Shown here in pieces: positions 9,730 to 18,485 of a stretch of 64,000 nucleotides of DNA. Every line of letters begins with the position of its first letter. Position 1 is the first letter of the stretch. Both the position numbers and the translations under genes were made by a program. Source of the stretch: Pseudomonadota bacterium (GTDB lineage: Bacteria; Pseudomonadota; Gammaproteobacteria; Steroidobacterales; Steroidobacteraceae); assembly GCA_947449495.1 (NCBI GenBank), contig CANFSB010000001.1:1-64000 (forward strand), read 5' to 3'. Under the pieces are notes generated by a model. The model was not told the origin of the DNA, made no database searches, and worked only from the letters and a program-made list of their open reading frames with translations.

Positions 9730-10770
9730 ATGAACACAGACACACCCATTGCCCAGCCAGCGATCGATGCGCTGCGCCGTCCGCTGCGCGACCTGCGCAT
9801 TTCGGTGATGGACCGCTGCAACTTCCGTTGCCCGTATTGCATGCCGCGTGAGCGCTTTCACGAGCATTACCCATTTCTCAAGACTAGCGAGCGGCTGGAC
9901 TTCACCGAGATCCTGCGCCTCACGCGGCTGTTTGTGCCGCTGGGTGTGCGCAAGCTGCGCATCACCGGTGGCGAGCCTTTGCTGCGCGTGAACCTGGCCG
10001 AGTTGATCGGCGATCTGCATGGCATTGATGGCATCGACGACATCGCGCTGACCACCAACGGTGTGTTGCTGTCGCGCTATGCCTCAGAACTTAAGGCGGC
10101 AGGACTGTCACGCGTGACGGTGAGCTTGGACAGCCTCGACCAAGACATCTTTGCTCAGATGAACGGTGGCATGGGCCGCGTCACCGAAGTGCTTGAAGGC
10201 ATCGAGCATGCTCAGGCAGCAGGTCTGGGTCCGATCAAGGTCAACGCGGTCATCCAGCGCGGCGTCAACGAAAGCGGTGTGATCGATCTGATTGAGCGCT
10301 TTCGCGGCACCGGCGTCACCGTGCGCTTTATCGAATACATGGATGTGGGCAACCGCAATGACTGGCGTGAACAGCTGGTGGTGCCCTCACGCGATCTTGT
10401 CGAGCAAATCGGCGCGCGCTGGCCACTGCATGCGGTCAAGCCCGACTATGTCGGCGAAGTGGCGCGTCGCTATGCGTTTGATGATGGGCAGGGCGAAGTG
10501 GGCTTCATCTCATCGGTCACGCAACCGTTTTGCGGTGCGTGCTCGCGTGCGCGACTGTCGTCAGATGGATCGCTCTACACCTGTCTGTTTGCGCAGACCG
10601 GCACCGATCTGCGTGGCCCGCTGCGCAGTGGCGCCAGCGATGCAGAGATGGATGCGTTGCTGCGCGGGCTGTGGCAGACACGTGGCGATCGCTACAGTGA
10701 ACAGCGCGCTGTGCTGCGCTCACGCAGCGACAGCCAACCCAAAATCGAAATGAATTACATCGGCGGCTGA
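9730..10770 (+). CDS. moaA: GTP 3',8-cyclase MoaA
   Basis: This radical-SAM enzyme catalyses the first step of molybdopterin synthesis, converting GTP to 3',8-cyclo-7,8-dihydro-GTP. Two [4Fe-4S] sites are visible: the SAM cluster C30-x3-C34-x2-C37 (CNFRCPYC) and the C-terminal substrate cluster with C268, C271 and C285. The C-terminal tail ends in GG, which is essential in known MoaA proteins. The protein has 346 residues and starts 14 bases after the moeA stop; the next gene moaC begins directly after its stop. Confidence 0.97.
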   Translation: MNTDTPIAQPAIDALRRPLRDLRISVMDRCNFRCPYCMPRERFHEHYPFLKTSERLDFTEILRLTRLFVPLGVRKLRITGGEPLLRVNLAELIGDLHGIDGIDDIALTTNGVLLSRYASELKAAGLSRVTVSLDSLDQDIFAQMNGGMGRVTEVLEGIEHAQAAGLGPIKVNAVIQRGVNESGVIDLIERFRGTGVTVRFIEYMDVGNRNDWREQLVVPSRDLVEQIGARWPLHAVKPDYVGEVARRYAFDDGQGEVGFISSVTQPFCGACSRARLSSDGSLYTCLFAQTGTDLRGPLRSGASDAEMDALLRGLWQTRGDRYSEQRAVLRSRSDSQPKIEMNYIGG

Positions 10771-10771
10771 C

Positions 10772-11266
10772 ATGGCAACCAAGAAATCCGGCCTGACGCA
10801 TCTGGATGCTGCCAACCGGCCCACCATGGTGGATGTGGGCGCCAAGGCCGTCACGCGCCGTGAGGCAGTAGCCGAGGCCCTCATAAAGCTGCCGACCAAT
10901 GTGGCGCGCGAACTGGCGGCCACCGGCCATCGCACCAAGAAAGGCCCGGTGTTCGACACCGCCATCATCGCCGGCACACTGGCGGTCAAGCGCACTCATG
11001 AACTGATTCCCTTTTGCCATCCCTTGCCGGTGGATCATGTGTCCATCGAAGTGCTGCCACGACGTGGTGGCCTGCGCATCACCTGCAAAGTGGCCGTAGA
11101 GCATCGCACCGGCGTAGAAATGGAAGCACTGACCGGCGCCAGCGTTGCCGCACTGACCATCTATGACATGTGCAAAGCGCTGTCGCATGACATCGTCATC
11201 GAGCAAGTGCGACTGATGGCCAAGCGCGGTGGCAAGCGCGACTTCAAGCGCAAGGCTGGCGCATGA
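10772..11266 (+). CDS. moaC: Cyclic pyranopterin monophosphate synthase MoaC
   Basis: MoaC converts the MoaA product into cyclic pyranopterin monophosphate. The 164-residue protein contains the expected motifs [25 protein letters not shown] and [20 protein letters not shown], covering the active-site lysine, histidine and aspartate region. It starts one base after the moaA stop and its own stop overlaps the ATG of the mobA/moaD fusion, so translation is probably coupled. Confidence 0.97.
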   Translation: MATKKSGLTHLDAANRPTMVDVGAKAVTRREAVAEALIKLPTNVARELAATGHRTKKGPVFDTAIIAGTLAVKRTHELIPFCHPLPVDHVSIEVLPRRGGLRITCKVAVEHRTGVEMEALTGASVAALTIYDMCKALSHDIVIEQVRLMAKRGGKRDFKRKAGA

Positions 11267-12096
11267 GCGCAGTGCTGCGCGGACTGGTGCTCAGCGGCGG
11301 CCGCAGCACGCGCATGCAACGCGACAAGGCGCTGCTCGACTATGCAGGCCAGACACAACTCGAACGTGCCGTGTCACTGCTACAGGCGGTCACAGACAAC
11401 GTGAGCGTGTCGGTACGGCCCGATCAGGTAGACGATCCGCTGCGCGCCCGCTTTGCCCAAGTGGTTGATGGCCCCGACGTGCAAGGCCCTGCTGCCGGCA
11501 TCCTGGCGGCACAGCAGGCCGACCCTACAGCCGCATGGCTGGTATTGGCCTGTGACCTGCCGATGCTCGACGCCACCACACTGGCCGTACTGGTGGCAGG
11601 TCGCGATCCAAGCCGCCAAGCCACGGCCTTTCGCAGCAGCCACGATGGCCTGCCCGAACCGCTGTGCGCTATCTGGGAGCCCGCCAGTGGCCCTGCCCTG
11701 CTGCAGTTTGTGGCCGGTGGCCGCAACTGCCCGCGCAAATTTCTGCTGCAGCACGATACGCTGCTGCTCGACCAGCCCAACCCCGAGGCCTTGGACAACG
11801 TGAACACGCCCGATGAACTGCGCGCCGCCCGCCAAGGGTTGGATGCCGCTGCCACACGCACACTGCGTGTGCAGTATTTTGCGCTGCTGCGCGATCAAGC
11901 CGGTCGTGCCGAAGAATCACTCAGCACCACCGCCACCACTGCCAGTGAGCTGTATACAGAGCTGGCCGCGCGCCATGGCTTTACGTTGGCCGAAGGCTCG
12001 CTCAAGGTCGCCATCAACACCGAGTTCGCCAACTGGTCGCAACCGCTGGCCGCTGGCGACACCGTGGTGTTCATCCCGCCGGTGGCCGGAGGATGA
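11263..12096 (+). CDS. MobA-MoaD fusion protein
   Basis: One uninterrupted 277-residue frame joins two molybdenum-cofactor proteins. Residues 1 to about 193 are a MobA-type guanylyltransferase ([20 protein letters not shown] and [10 protein letters not shown]), which would attach GMP to the cofactor. Residues 199-277 are MoaD, the small ubiquitin-like subunit of molybdopterin synthase ([14 protein letters not shown]) ending in the VAGG tail that is thiocarboxylated. The MoaD tail is free at the C-terminus, as its chemistry requires. MobA lacks parts of the canonical GxGxxK spacing (STRMQRDK), so its activity should be tested. It overlaps moaC and moaE by four bases each. Confidence 0.88.
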   Translation: MSAVLRGLVLSGGRSTRMQRDKALLDYAGQTQLERAVSLLQAVTDNVSVSVRPDQVDDPLRARFAQVVDGPDVQGPAAGILAAQQADPTAAWLVLACDLPMLDATTLAVLVAGRDPSRQATAFRSSHDGLPEPLCAIWEPASGPALLQFVAGGRNCPRKFLLQHDTLLLDQPNPEALDNVNTPDELRAARQGLDAAATRTLRVQYFALLRDQAGRAEESLSTTATTASELYTELAARHGFTLAEGSLKVAINTEFANWSQPLAAGDTVVFIPPVAGG

Positions 12097-12581
12097 GCGT
12101 CTTTCGCTTCACGCAGCAGGCCATCGACGGCACCGCCCTGCGTCAGGAACTGGCCGATCTATACTGCGGCGGCTATGCCTCGTTTGAAGGCTGGGTGCGC
12201 AATCACAACGAAGGTCATGCGGTCACTCGACTGTCGTATGAGGCCTTTGAGCCGCTGGGCATCAAAGAAGGTGAACGCATCGTCGCCGAGGCTATTGCGC
12301 GCTTTGGTGTAACGCGTGCGCTATGCGTGCATCGCGTCGGTGACTTGCAACTGGGTGATGTGGCCGTGTGGGTGGGCGCATCTGCTGCGCACCGCGATGA
12401 AGCCTTCAAGGCCTGCCGCTTCATCATCGATGAGGTCAAACACCGCGTGCCCATCTGGAAACAGGAGCACTACGTCAACGGCACTTCGGGGTGGGTTAAC
12501 TGCGAACGCTGCGCCGCCGATGCCCATACGCATGATCACGCCGATCACGCCGATCACGATCACGGCCACCGTCACCTGTAG
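12093..12581 (+). CDS. moaE: Molybdopterin synthase catalytic subunit MoaE with His-rich tail
   Basis: MoaE, together with thiocarboxylated MoaD, transfers two sulfurs to make molybdopterin. Conserved features are FEGWVRNHNEG, the KEGERI-like region and KHRVPIWKQEHY with the catalytic lysines near residues 119-126. At 162 residues it is longer than usual: the last 19 residues form a tail with eight histidines alternating with Asp, Ala and Gly. The tail resembles metal-binding extensions of metallochaperones. The ATG overlaps the stop of the MoaD fusion, fitting a 1:1 complex. Confidence 0.93.
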   Translation: MSVFRFTQQAIDGTALRQELADLYCGGYASFEGWVRNHNEGHAVTRLSYEAFEPLGIKEGERIVAEAIARFGVTRALCVHRVGDLQLGDVAVWVGASAAHRDEAFKACRFIIDEVKHRVPIWKQEHYVNGTSGWVNCERCAADAHTHDHADHADHDHGHRHL

Positions 12582-12597
12582 ACGGCGGCCACTGCGG

Positions 12598-13884
12598 TCA
12601 ACCGGGGCGCACCTGGCCGTTGCCGCGCACCACGTATTTGTAGCTGGTCAGTTGCTCTACGCCCACCGGGCCGCGGGCATGAAAGCGATCGGTAGAGATG
12701 CCGATCTCTGCGCCCATCCCAAACTCGCCGCCATCGGCAAATTGCGTCGAGGCGTTGTGCAACACAATGGCACTGTCGACGCGCGCCAAGAAGTGATCGG
12801 CCGTGGCTTGATTGGCCGTGACGATGGACTCGGTGTGCGCTGAGCCATAGCGGGCGATGTGCTCTGCAGCCGCATCCACGCCATCGACCACCCGCACCGA
12901 GATCACCGCATCCAAGTATTCGGTGCGCCAATCCTCTTCAGTAGCAGGCTTCACTCGCGCATCTACCTGCTGCGTTGCCCCATCACCGCGCACCTCGCAG
13001 CCGGCATCCAGCAAGGCCAGCACCAACGGGGCCAACAGCCGATCAGCCGCAGCGCCATCGACCAGCAAAGTCTCTGCCGAACCGCAGATGCCAGTGCGGC
13101 GCAACTTGGCGTTGAGCAGGATGTCACGTGCCATGGTCAGGTCTGCATCGCGATCCACATACACATGGCAGATGCCTTCCAGGTGACCGATAACCGGTAC
13201 GCGCGCCTCGGCTTGTACCCGCTCGACTAAGCTGCGGCCACCGCGCGGCACGATGACGTTGATGTAGCGCGTCATGCTGGACAGCATGATGCCCACGGCA
13301 GCCCGATCGGTCGTGGGAACCAGTTGGATGGCTGCGGCCGGCAGTCCTGCCTGCTCCAGACCCTGCACCAGGCACGCATGAATGGCAGCGCTGGAACGCC
13401 GGCTCTCTGAACCACCGCGCAAAATCACCGGATTGCCCGACTTGAGACACAGCGCACCGGCATCGGCCGTGACGTTGGGGCGGCTCTCGTAAATGATGCC
13501 GATGACACCCAGCGGCACACGCACGCGCTGAATCAACAATCCATTGGGGCGCGACCACTCGGCACTGACCGTACCCAGTACATCGGGCAGAGCAGCAATG
13601 GCCTCAAGCCCGCACGCCATAGACTCGACGCGCTTGGCATCCAGTAGCAGCCGGTCAAGCATCGCAGTCGACAGGCCACGCTCACGGGCCTGCTGCATGT
13701 CGAGCGCATTGGCGGACAGAATCTCGGCGGCACGCCCGCGGATCTGCGCCGCTGCAGCTAACAAGGCTTGCTCGCGACTGGCTGCGTCAGCCTGCGCCAA
13801 TTGCTCTCGGCAGCCCTGCGCGGCCTGACCCAGACCATCCATCAGAGCTTGCAACTCGGTTGTATTCTGCGCCGCGGTACTCAT
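12598..13884 (-). CDS. proA: Gamma-glutamyl phosphate reductase
   Basis: ProA reduces gamma-glutamyl phosphate to glutamate-5-semialdehyde with NADPH, the second step of proline synthesis. The 428-residue protein has the aldehyde dehydrogenase fold, the nucleotide-binding segment [17 protein letters not shown] and the catalytic cysteine in [11 protein letters not shown]. The start overlaps the proB stop by four bases, so the two are one operon. It is convergent with moaE, with only 16 bases between the stops. Confidence 0.97.
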   Translation of the reverse strand: MSTAAQNTTELQALMDGLGQAAQGCREQLAQADAASREQALLAAAAQIRGRAAEILSANALDMQQARERGLSTAMLDRLLLDAKRVESMACGLEAIAALPDVLGTVSAEWSRPNGLLIQRVRVPLGVIGIIYESRPNVTADAGALCLKSGNPVILRGGSESRRSSAAIHACLVQGLEQAGLPAAAIQLVPTTDRAAVGIMLSSMTRYINVIVPRGGRSLVERVQAEARVPVIGHLEGICHVYVDRDADLTMARDILLNAKLRRTGICGSAETLLVDGAAADRLLAPLVLALLDAGCEVRGDGATQQVDARVKPATEEDWRTEYLDAVISVRVVDGVDAAAEHIARYGSAHTESIVTANQATADHFLARVDSAIVLHNASTQFADGGEFGMGAEIGISTDRFHARGPVGVEQLTSYKYVVRGNGQVRPG

Positions 13885-15059
13885 GCGTCGGTGTCTCCGG
13901 AAGTCTCGTCGTTGCGCAGCAGCACTAAGTCATCACGATGGATCAGCTCGTCAGGTCCGCGAAAACCCAGCAGCGCTTCAATATCGCTGCTGCGATGACC
14001 CAGGATGCGCACTGCCTCTTGGTCACTATAGGCACTGATGCCGCGTGCCACCTCGCGACCATCCGGTGCCAACACGCTGACGGTATCGCCCCGCCCAAAG
14101 CGTCCTACGGCACGCACCAGCCCGGCTGGTAACAGGCTACGCCCCTTGCGCAGCGCGCCCAGCGCGCCGGCATCCACATGCAGCGAGCCTGCGGGTTTGA
14201 GCGTACCGGCAATCCACTGTTTGCGGGCCTTGGCCAAGTTTGCGCTGGGCAGGAACCAGGAGCAGCGACCACCGGACTCAATGCGCTTGAGTGGATGGCG
14301 ATGACTGCCGCGCGCAATACATAGATGTGCGCCCGCCTGCACAGCGATGCGCGCAGCAATGATCTTGGTGGCCATGCCGCCGGAGCCCACATCGGACGCC
14401 GACTCGCCTGCCATGGCCGCAATGTCGGGCGTGATGTCTTTGATCACCGGAATGAACGTGGCCGACGGATCCAGGTTGGGATCGGCGGTGTACAGGCCAT
14501 CGACATCCGACAACAGGATGACGCAATCAGCACTGGCCATTTGCGCCACGCGCGCAGCCAAGCGATCGTTGTCGCCATAACGGATTTCGCTGGTGGCTAC
14601 CGTATCGTTTTCGTTGATAACAGGGATGGCGCCCAGTTCAAGCAAAGTTGTCAGCGTCGCGCGCGCATTGAGGTAGCGATCGCGCTGCTCACTGTCTTGC
14701 AGCGTCAGCAACACCTGCGCCACAGTGATGTCGTCATCTTCAAGCAACTCTTTGTAGGCATGCGCCAGACGGATCTGGCCCACTGCGGCAGCCGCCTGTT
14801 TTTCGTCGAGGCGCAATGCCCCGGCCGCCAGCCCCAGATGCCGCCGTCCCAACGCCACCGCACCGGAAGACACCAGCAACACCTGCTGGCCGCGCCGACG
14901 CAAACGGCGCAAGTCATCGATGAGCGACTCAAGCCAAGCGCGATTGAGCCGGCCGGTCTGCTGATCGACCAACAGCGCCGAGCCCACTTTGACCACGATG
15001 CGGCGCGCTGTGGTCAGTGGCGAAGCGGCCGCAGGGCGCGTCTTGTTGCGAATTTGCAT
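13881..15059 (-). CDS. proB: Glutamate 5-kinase
   Basis: ProB phosphorylates glutamate at the gamma-carboxyl group, the proline-inhibited first step of proline synthesis. Residues from about 18 to 265 form the amino-acid kinase domain ([31 protein letters not shown]). Residues about 290-375 form a C-terminal PUA domain ([18 protein letters not shown]). The ATG at 15059 is the only reasonable start. A TATAGT element lies about eight bases upstream of it, so the transcript may be nearly leaderless. Confidence 0.96.
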   Translation of the reverse strand: MQIRNKTRPAAASPLTTARRIVVKVGSALLVDQQTGRLNRAWLESLIDDLRRLRRRGQQVLLVSSGAVALGRRHLGLAAGALRLDEKQAAAAVGQIRLAHAYKELLEDDDITVAQVLLTLQDSEQRDRYLNARATLTTLLELGAIPVINENDTVATSEIRYGDNDRLAARVAQMASADCVILLSDVDGLYTADPNLDPSATFIPVIKDITPDIAAMAGESASDVGSGGMATKIIAARIAVQAGAHLCIARGSHRHPLKRIESGGRCSWFLPSANLAKARKQWIAGTLKPAGSLHVDAGALGALRKGRSLLPAGLVRAVGRFGRGDTVSVLAPDGREVARGISAYSDQEAVRILGHRSSDIEALLGFRGPDELIHRDDLVLLRNDETSGDTDA

Positions 15060-15186
15060 GCTCGAACTATAAGTGATGCGCGGCCAGTCGGTGCGAACCG
15101 CTCAGACGCGTTGCCTGCCCACGATTGAGCACCTACTATTGATCGGGTCGCAGCATCGTGCGACGGACGAACAGGGGATTGCAGCG

Positions 15187-15495
15187 GTGGCAAGGGATTT
15201 CGAGCCGGTTAAGGGTCAATGGTACGAGAACGTCGAGGAAGACGAACTCTTCAGGGTGCTATCTGTCGACGAGGACGGCGAGCTGGTCGAAATCGAGTAC
15301 GTCGACGGTGACATCGAAGAGATGGACCTCGACAGCTGGCACGAACTTGACTTAGAGCGCACCACCGAGCCTGAGGGCTGGGCGGATGACAAAGCCAGCG
15401 CTGACGAAGAGGAAGACGAGGATGACTGGGATGAGGAAGAAGACGAAGACGATGACGATGACGACGACGACGACGACGAAAAGGACGATTACTGA
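15187..15495 (+). CDS. DUF6763-like small acidic protein
   Basis: This is a 102-residue protein of unknown function. Residues 1-60 form a compact domain (ARDFEPVKGQWYENVEEDE, then FRVLSVDEDGELVEIEYVDG) resembling DUF6763 proteins of gammaproteobacteria. Residues from about 70 onward are almost entirely Asp and Glu, ending in a run of aspartates and EKDDY. The GTG at 15187 is chosen because the family starts at ARDFEP and because AGGGGA precedes it; the frame is open further upstream to 15073. It is divergent from proB. Confidence 0.72.
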   Translation: MARDFEPVKGQWYENVEEDELFRVLSVDEDGELVEIEYVDGDIEEMDLDSWHELDLERTTEPEGWADDKASADEEEDEDDWDEEEDEDDDDDDDDDDEKDDY

Positions 15496-15518
15496 GTAGC
15501 CCTAAGATCGCAACCAAG

Positions 15519-15540
15519 GCGGCGCACAGACCTGCGCCGC
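15519..15540 (+). terminator. Hairpin after DUF6763-like gene
   Basis: There is a perfect 8-bp stem GCGGCGCA/TGCGCCGC with a six-base loop, 23 bases after the stop. No immediate T run follows, although a T-rich stretch comes about 20 bases later, so termination would be weak or factor-dependent. Confidence 0.45.
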
Positions 15541-15661
15541 TAAGTTACTGAATAAAATGCTGATTTTTCCCTTGAACCACGGCCCCAACGCCCCAAAATA
15601 GAGGTGTACGGGAGCCAGCGCATCCAGCGCCAGCCCCGGCACCAATGAGGTCCCGGTCGCC

Positions 15662-16543
15662 ATGAAGCGCATCGTGCTGTTCCTGCTCACCAATCTGGCC
15701 ATCATGCTGGTATTGGGCATAGTCGCCCAAGTGCTCGGTATCGACCGCTATCTGCAGGCCAACGGCGGCAACCTTGGCGGGTTGCTGGTCTACTCGGCGC
15801 TGTTCGGCATGGGTGGCTCGCTTATTTCGCTGGCCATTTCCAAATGGATGGCCAAGCGCAGCATGGGCGTTGAGGTCATCGAACAAGCGTCTAACCCCAC
15901 TGAACAATGGCTGCTCGACACCGTTCGTGCCCATGCGCAGCGCGCCGGCATCGGCATGCCAGAAGTGGGTATTTTCGAATCACCGCAGCCCAATGCATTT
16001 GCCACTGGTGCCAGCCGCAACAATGCGCTGGTGGCGGTCAGCACCGGGCTGCTGCAAAACATGCGCTCGAATGAAGTTGAGGCCGTTCTCGGCCACGAAA
16101 TTGCGCATGTGGCCAATGGTGACATGGTCACGCTCACACTCATTCAGGGCGTGCTCAACACCTTTGTCATCTTCTTTGCTCGCATCATCGGCAACATCAT
16201 CGACAAGGCTGTTTTTCGCAGCGACAACGAGCGCGGCGGCGGCATGGCATCGTTTTTCATCACCATGTTTGTGCAGATGGTGTTGGGTGTGCTGGCCAGC
16301 ATCATCGTCATGTGGTTTTCGCGGCAGCGCGAATTTCGGGCCGATGCCGGCGGCGCCAGCTTTGCCGGCCGCGACAACATGATCGCTGCCCTCGAACGCC
16401 TTAAGAGCGGTGTCAGTGAGCCGCTGCCCGACAACCTTGCGGCGTTTGGCATCAGCGGCTCAACTGCCGTCTCGCGCATGTTCATGAGCCATCCGCCTCT
16501 GGATGAGCGCATTGCTGCCTTGCGCGCTGCCCGCAGCGCCTGA
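15662..16543 (+). CDS. htpX: Membrane zinc protease HtpX
   Basis: HtpX is an inner-membrane M48 metalloprotease that removes damaged membrane proteins and overlaps in function with FtsH. The 293-residue protein has two N-terminal membrane helices, the zinc motif GHEIAH near residue 142, two further helices, and the downstream region [12 protein letters not shown] supplying the third zinc ligand. Length and start agree with the E. coli protein. It is followed by an inverted repeat at 16555-16574. Confidence 0.96.
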   Translation: MKRIVLFLLTNLAIMLVLGIVAQVLGIDRYLQANGGNLGGLLVYSALFGMGGSLISLAISKWMAKRSMGVEVIEQASNPTEQWLLDTVRAHAQRAGIGMPEVGIFESPQPNAFATGASRNNALVAVSTGLLQNMRSNEVEAVLGHEIAHVANGDMVTLTLIQGVLNTFVIFFARIIGNIIDKAVFRSDNERGGGMASFFITMFVQMVLGVLASIIVMWFSRQREFRADAGGASFAGRDNMIAALERLKSGVSEPLPDNLAAFGISGSTAVSRMFMSHPPLDERIAALRAARSA

Positions 16544-16554
16544 CATCCCCGCGT

Positions 16555-16574
16555 ACCGGCCGACCCCGGCCGGT
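16555..16574 (+). terminator. Hairpin after htpX
   Basis: There is a 7-bp perfect stem ACCGGCC/GGCCGGT with a six-base loop, 11 bases after the htpX stop. It lacks a T tract; it is either a weak terminator or a stabilising 3' hairpin. Confidence 0.35.
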
Positions 16575-16632
16575 GCCTTCGAATCCAGATATACTTGTTT
16601 CTAAACGTCCGCTCGCCCGAGGTCATGTCCAG

Positions 16633-17652
16633 ATGGAAGCCCCCCCCAGTCCCGCACGCCCGTCATTCCTCAAGCGCTTGTTCTTGCTGGACTGGCTGCG
16701 CAACAGCAGCGACTACCTCGAAATCGAACAAAACGCCAAGGCAGCACAGGCTGCAGCCGAGGCAGCAGCCATCGGCGCCGCCAAGGCCGACCACATCGCT
16801 TGGTCTCGGGTAGTGCCTTTTGCCATGATGCATTTGGTCTGCTTCGCGGTCATCTGGGTGGGCGTCAGCCCCATTGCAGTCATCATGGCCGTGGTCATGT
16901 ACCTCATCCGCATGTTCGCCATCACTGGCCTTTATCACCGCTATTTTTCGCACAAGACCTTCAAGACCTCGCGCGTGGGTCAGTTCATCTTCGGCGTGCT
17001 GGGTGCCTCGGCAGTGCAGCGCGGCCCCATCTGGTGGGCGGCTCACCATCGCCACCACCACGTTCATTCAGACCAACCGCCTGATCTTCACTCGCCGGCA
17101 CAACATGGTTTCATGCGCTCGCACATGGGCTGGTTCCTGTCACGCAGCGGTTTTTATCCTGACGTGAAGTTTGTGCGAGATCTCATGAAGTTCCCGGAAC
17201 TGCGCTGGCTCGACCGTTTCGACATCGCCGTACCGGTGCTGTTGGGCGTAGCCATGTTCGGCCTGGGTGTGCTGCTGGAGCGTGTGGCACCGGAACTGGG
17301 CACCACCGGCTGGCAGATGCTGATCTGGGCTTTCTTCATCAGCACCGTGGTCAACTATCACGCCACATACACCATCAACTCGCTGTCGCATGTGTTTGGA
17401 CGCCAGCGCTATCGCACCGGTGACACCAGCCGCAACAACTGGTTCTTAGCCCTACTTACGCTGGGCGAGGGCTGGCACAACAACCACCACCACTATCCCA
17501 ACTCGACACGCCAGGGCTTTTACTGGTGGGAAGTGGACATCACCTATTACGTTCTCAAGCTGCTGTCTTGGATGGGCATCATCTGGGATCTGCAGCCGGT
17601 GCCTGTCGAAGCGCGCGACCACTCGCCGCGCCGCATCTCACCCAAGCACTGA
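16633..17652 (+). CDS. Acyl-CoA/acyl-lipid desaturase (delta-9 type)
   Basis: This is a membrane di-iron fatty-acid desaturase that would introduce a double bond into acyl chains using oxygen. The three histidine boxes are present: HRYFSH near residue 102, HHRHHH near 137 and HNNHHH near 281, with hydrophobic helices between them. The 339-residue length fits bacterial stearoyl-CoA-type desaturases. ATG 16633 is preferred, although the frame is open back to 16573. Electrons would need a ferredoxin or cytochrome partner not seen next to it. It leads a lipid-modification group with DUF1365 and cyclopropane synthase genes. Confidence 0.9.
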   Translation: MEAPPSPARPSFLKRLFLLDWLRNSSDYLEIEQNAKAAQAAAEAAAIGAAKADHIAWSRVVPFAMMHLVCFAVIWVGVSPIAVIMAVVMYLIRMFAITGLYHRYFSHKTFKTSRVGQFIFGVLGASAVQRGPIWWAAHHRHHHVHSDQPPDLHSPAQHGFMRSHMGWFLSRSGFYPDVKFVRDLMKFPELRWLDRFDIAVPVLLGVAMFGLGVLLERVAPELGTTGWQMLIWAFFISTVVNYHATYTINSLSHVFGRQRYRTGDTSRNNWFLALLTLGEGWHNNHHHYPNSTRQGFYWWEVDITYYVLKLLSWMGIIWDLQPVPVEARDHSPRRISPKH

Positions 17653-17660
17653 CATGACCC

Positions 17661-17683
17661 GGTGCCGCCGCCGCGGCGGCACC
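17661..17683. repeat. GC-rich intergenic hairpin
   Basis: A perfect 10-bp inverted repeat, GGTGCCGCCG/CGGCGGCACC around CCG, fills the gap between the desaturase stop and the DUF1365 start. It has no T run. It could pause transcription, protect the upstream message, or limit ribosome access to the next start, which lacks an obvious Shine-Dalgarno sequence. Confidence 0.55.
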
Positions 17684-17691
17684 CGCGGCTA

Positions 17692-18447
17692 ATGAATAGC
17701 CGCCTTTATATTGGCAAGGTCTCACACCGGCGATTCACGCCGGTGTCGAACCACTTCAGCTACCAGCTGTTCATGCTGTATCTGGATCTGGACGAACTGC
17801 CCGGCCTCTTTGATCCCTTCTGGCTATGGTCTGCACGCGGCCGTGCGCCGGCTTGGTATAAGCGCGCAGACTATATGGGTGACCCGCAGCGCCCGCTGGC
17901 CGACTGCGTCCGTGAGCGCATTCAAGGTGAGCTGGGCTGGGCACCGGCCGGACCGATACGCCTGCTAACCCACCTGCGTTATGTGGGTCACAACTTCAAT
18001 CCAGTCAGTTTCTATTACTGCTTCGACCCAAACGATGGGCCGCTGCGCGTCATCGTGGCCGAGATTACCAACACCCCTTGGCAAGAGCGCCACGCCTACG
18101 TGTTGCCGGTGGATCAGGCCGGCACAGCGCCAGCACCTTGGCGCTTCGAATTCGATAAGGTCTTCCATGTGTCGCCCTTCATGCCCATGGAGCAGCACTA
18201 CCGCTGGCGGTTTGGGGAGCCCGGCGATCGCTTGGCGGTGTACATGGAAAACCTACAAGACGGACAGCGCGTATTCGACGCCGGACTGGACATGGAGGCT
18301 CAGCCGATCCGTAGCGGGACGCTGGCCCTCGCCCTGGCGAGATTCCCGGCCATGACCCTGCGGGTGGTGGCGCAGATCCATTGGCAGGCCCTGCGGCTGC
18401 TATTGAAAAGGGTGCCCTTCCACAGTCATCCTGCACCTGGGCGCTGA
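17692..18447 (+). CDS. DUF1365 family protein
   Basis: This is a 251-residue protein of the DUF1365 family, recognised from NSRLYIGKVSHRRFTPVSNH, LRYVGHNFNPVSFYYCFD, EITNTPWQERHAYVLP and KVFHVSPFMPMEQHYRWRF. Members are commonly encoded next to cyclopropane-fatty-acid synthases, as here, and are thought to help in lipid modification; no reaction is established. The ATG at 17692 gives the family start but has no clear ribosome site; GTG 17662, inside the hairpin, is the alternative. Confidence 0.88.
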   Translation: MNSRLYIGKVSHRRFTPVSNHFSYQLFMLYLDLDELPGLFDPFWLWSARGRAPAWYKRADYMGDPQRPLADCVRERIQGELGWAPAGPIRLLTHLRYVGHNFNPVSFYYCFDPNDGPLRVIVAEITNTPWQERHAYVLPVDQAGTAPAPWRFEFDKVFHVSPFMPMEQHYRWRFGEPGDRLAVYMENLQDGQRVFDAGLDMEAQPIRSGTLALALARFPAMTLRVVAQIHWQALRLLLKRVPFHSHPAPGR

Positions 18448-18485
18448 CACGAGCGTCGGGGACATAACAACAAGATCGCCACCGC

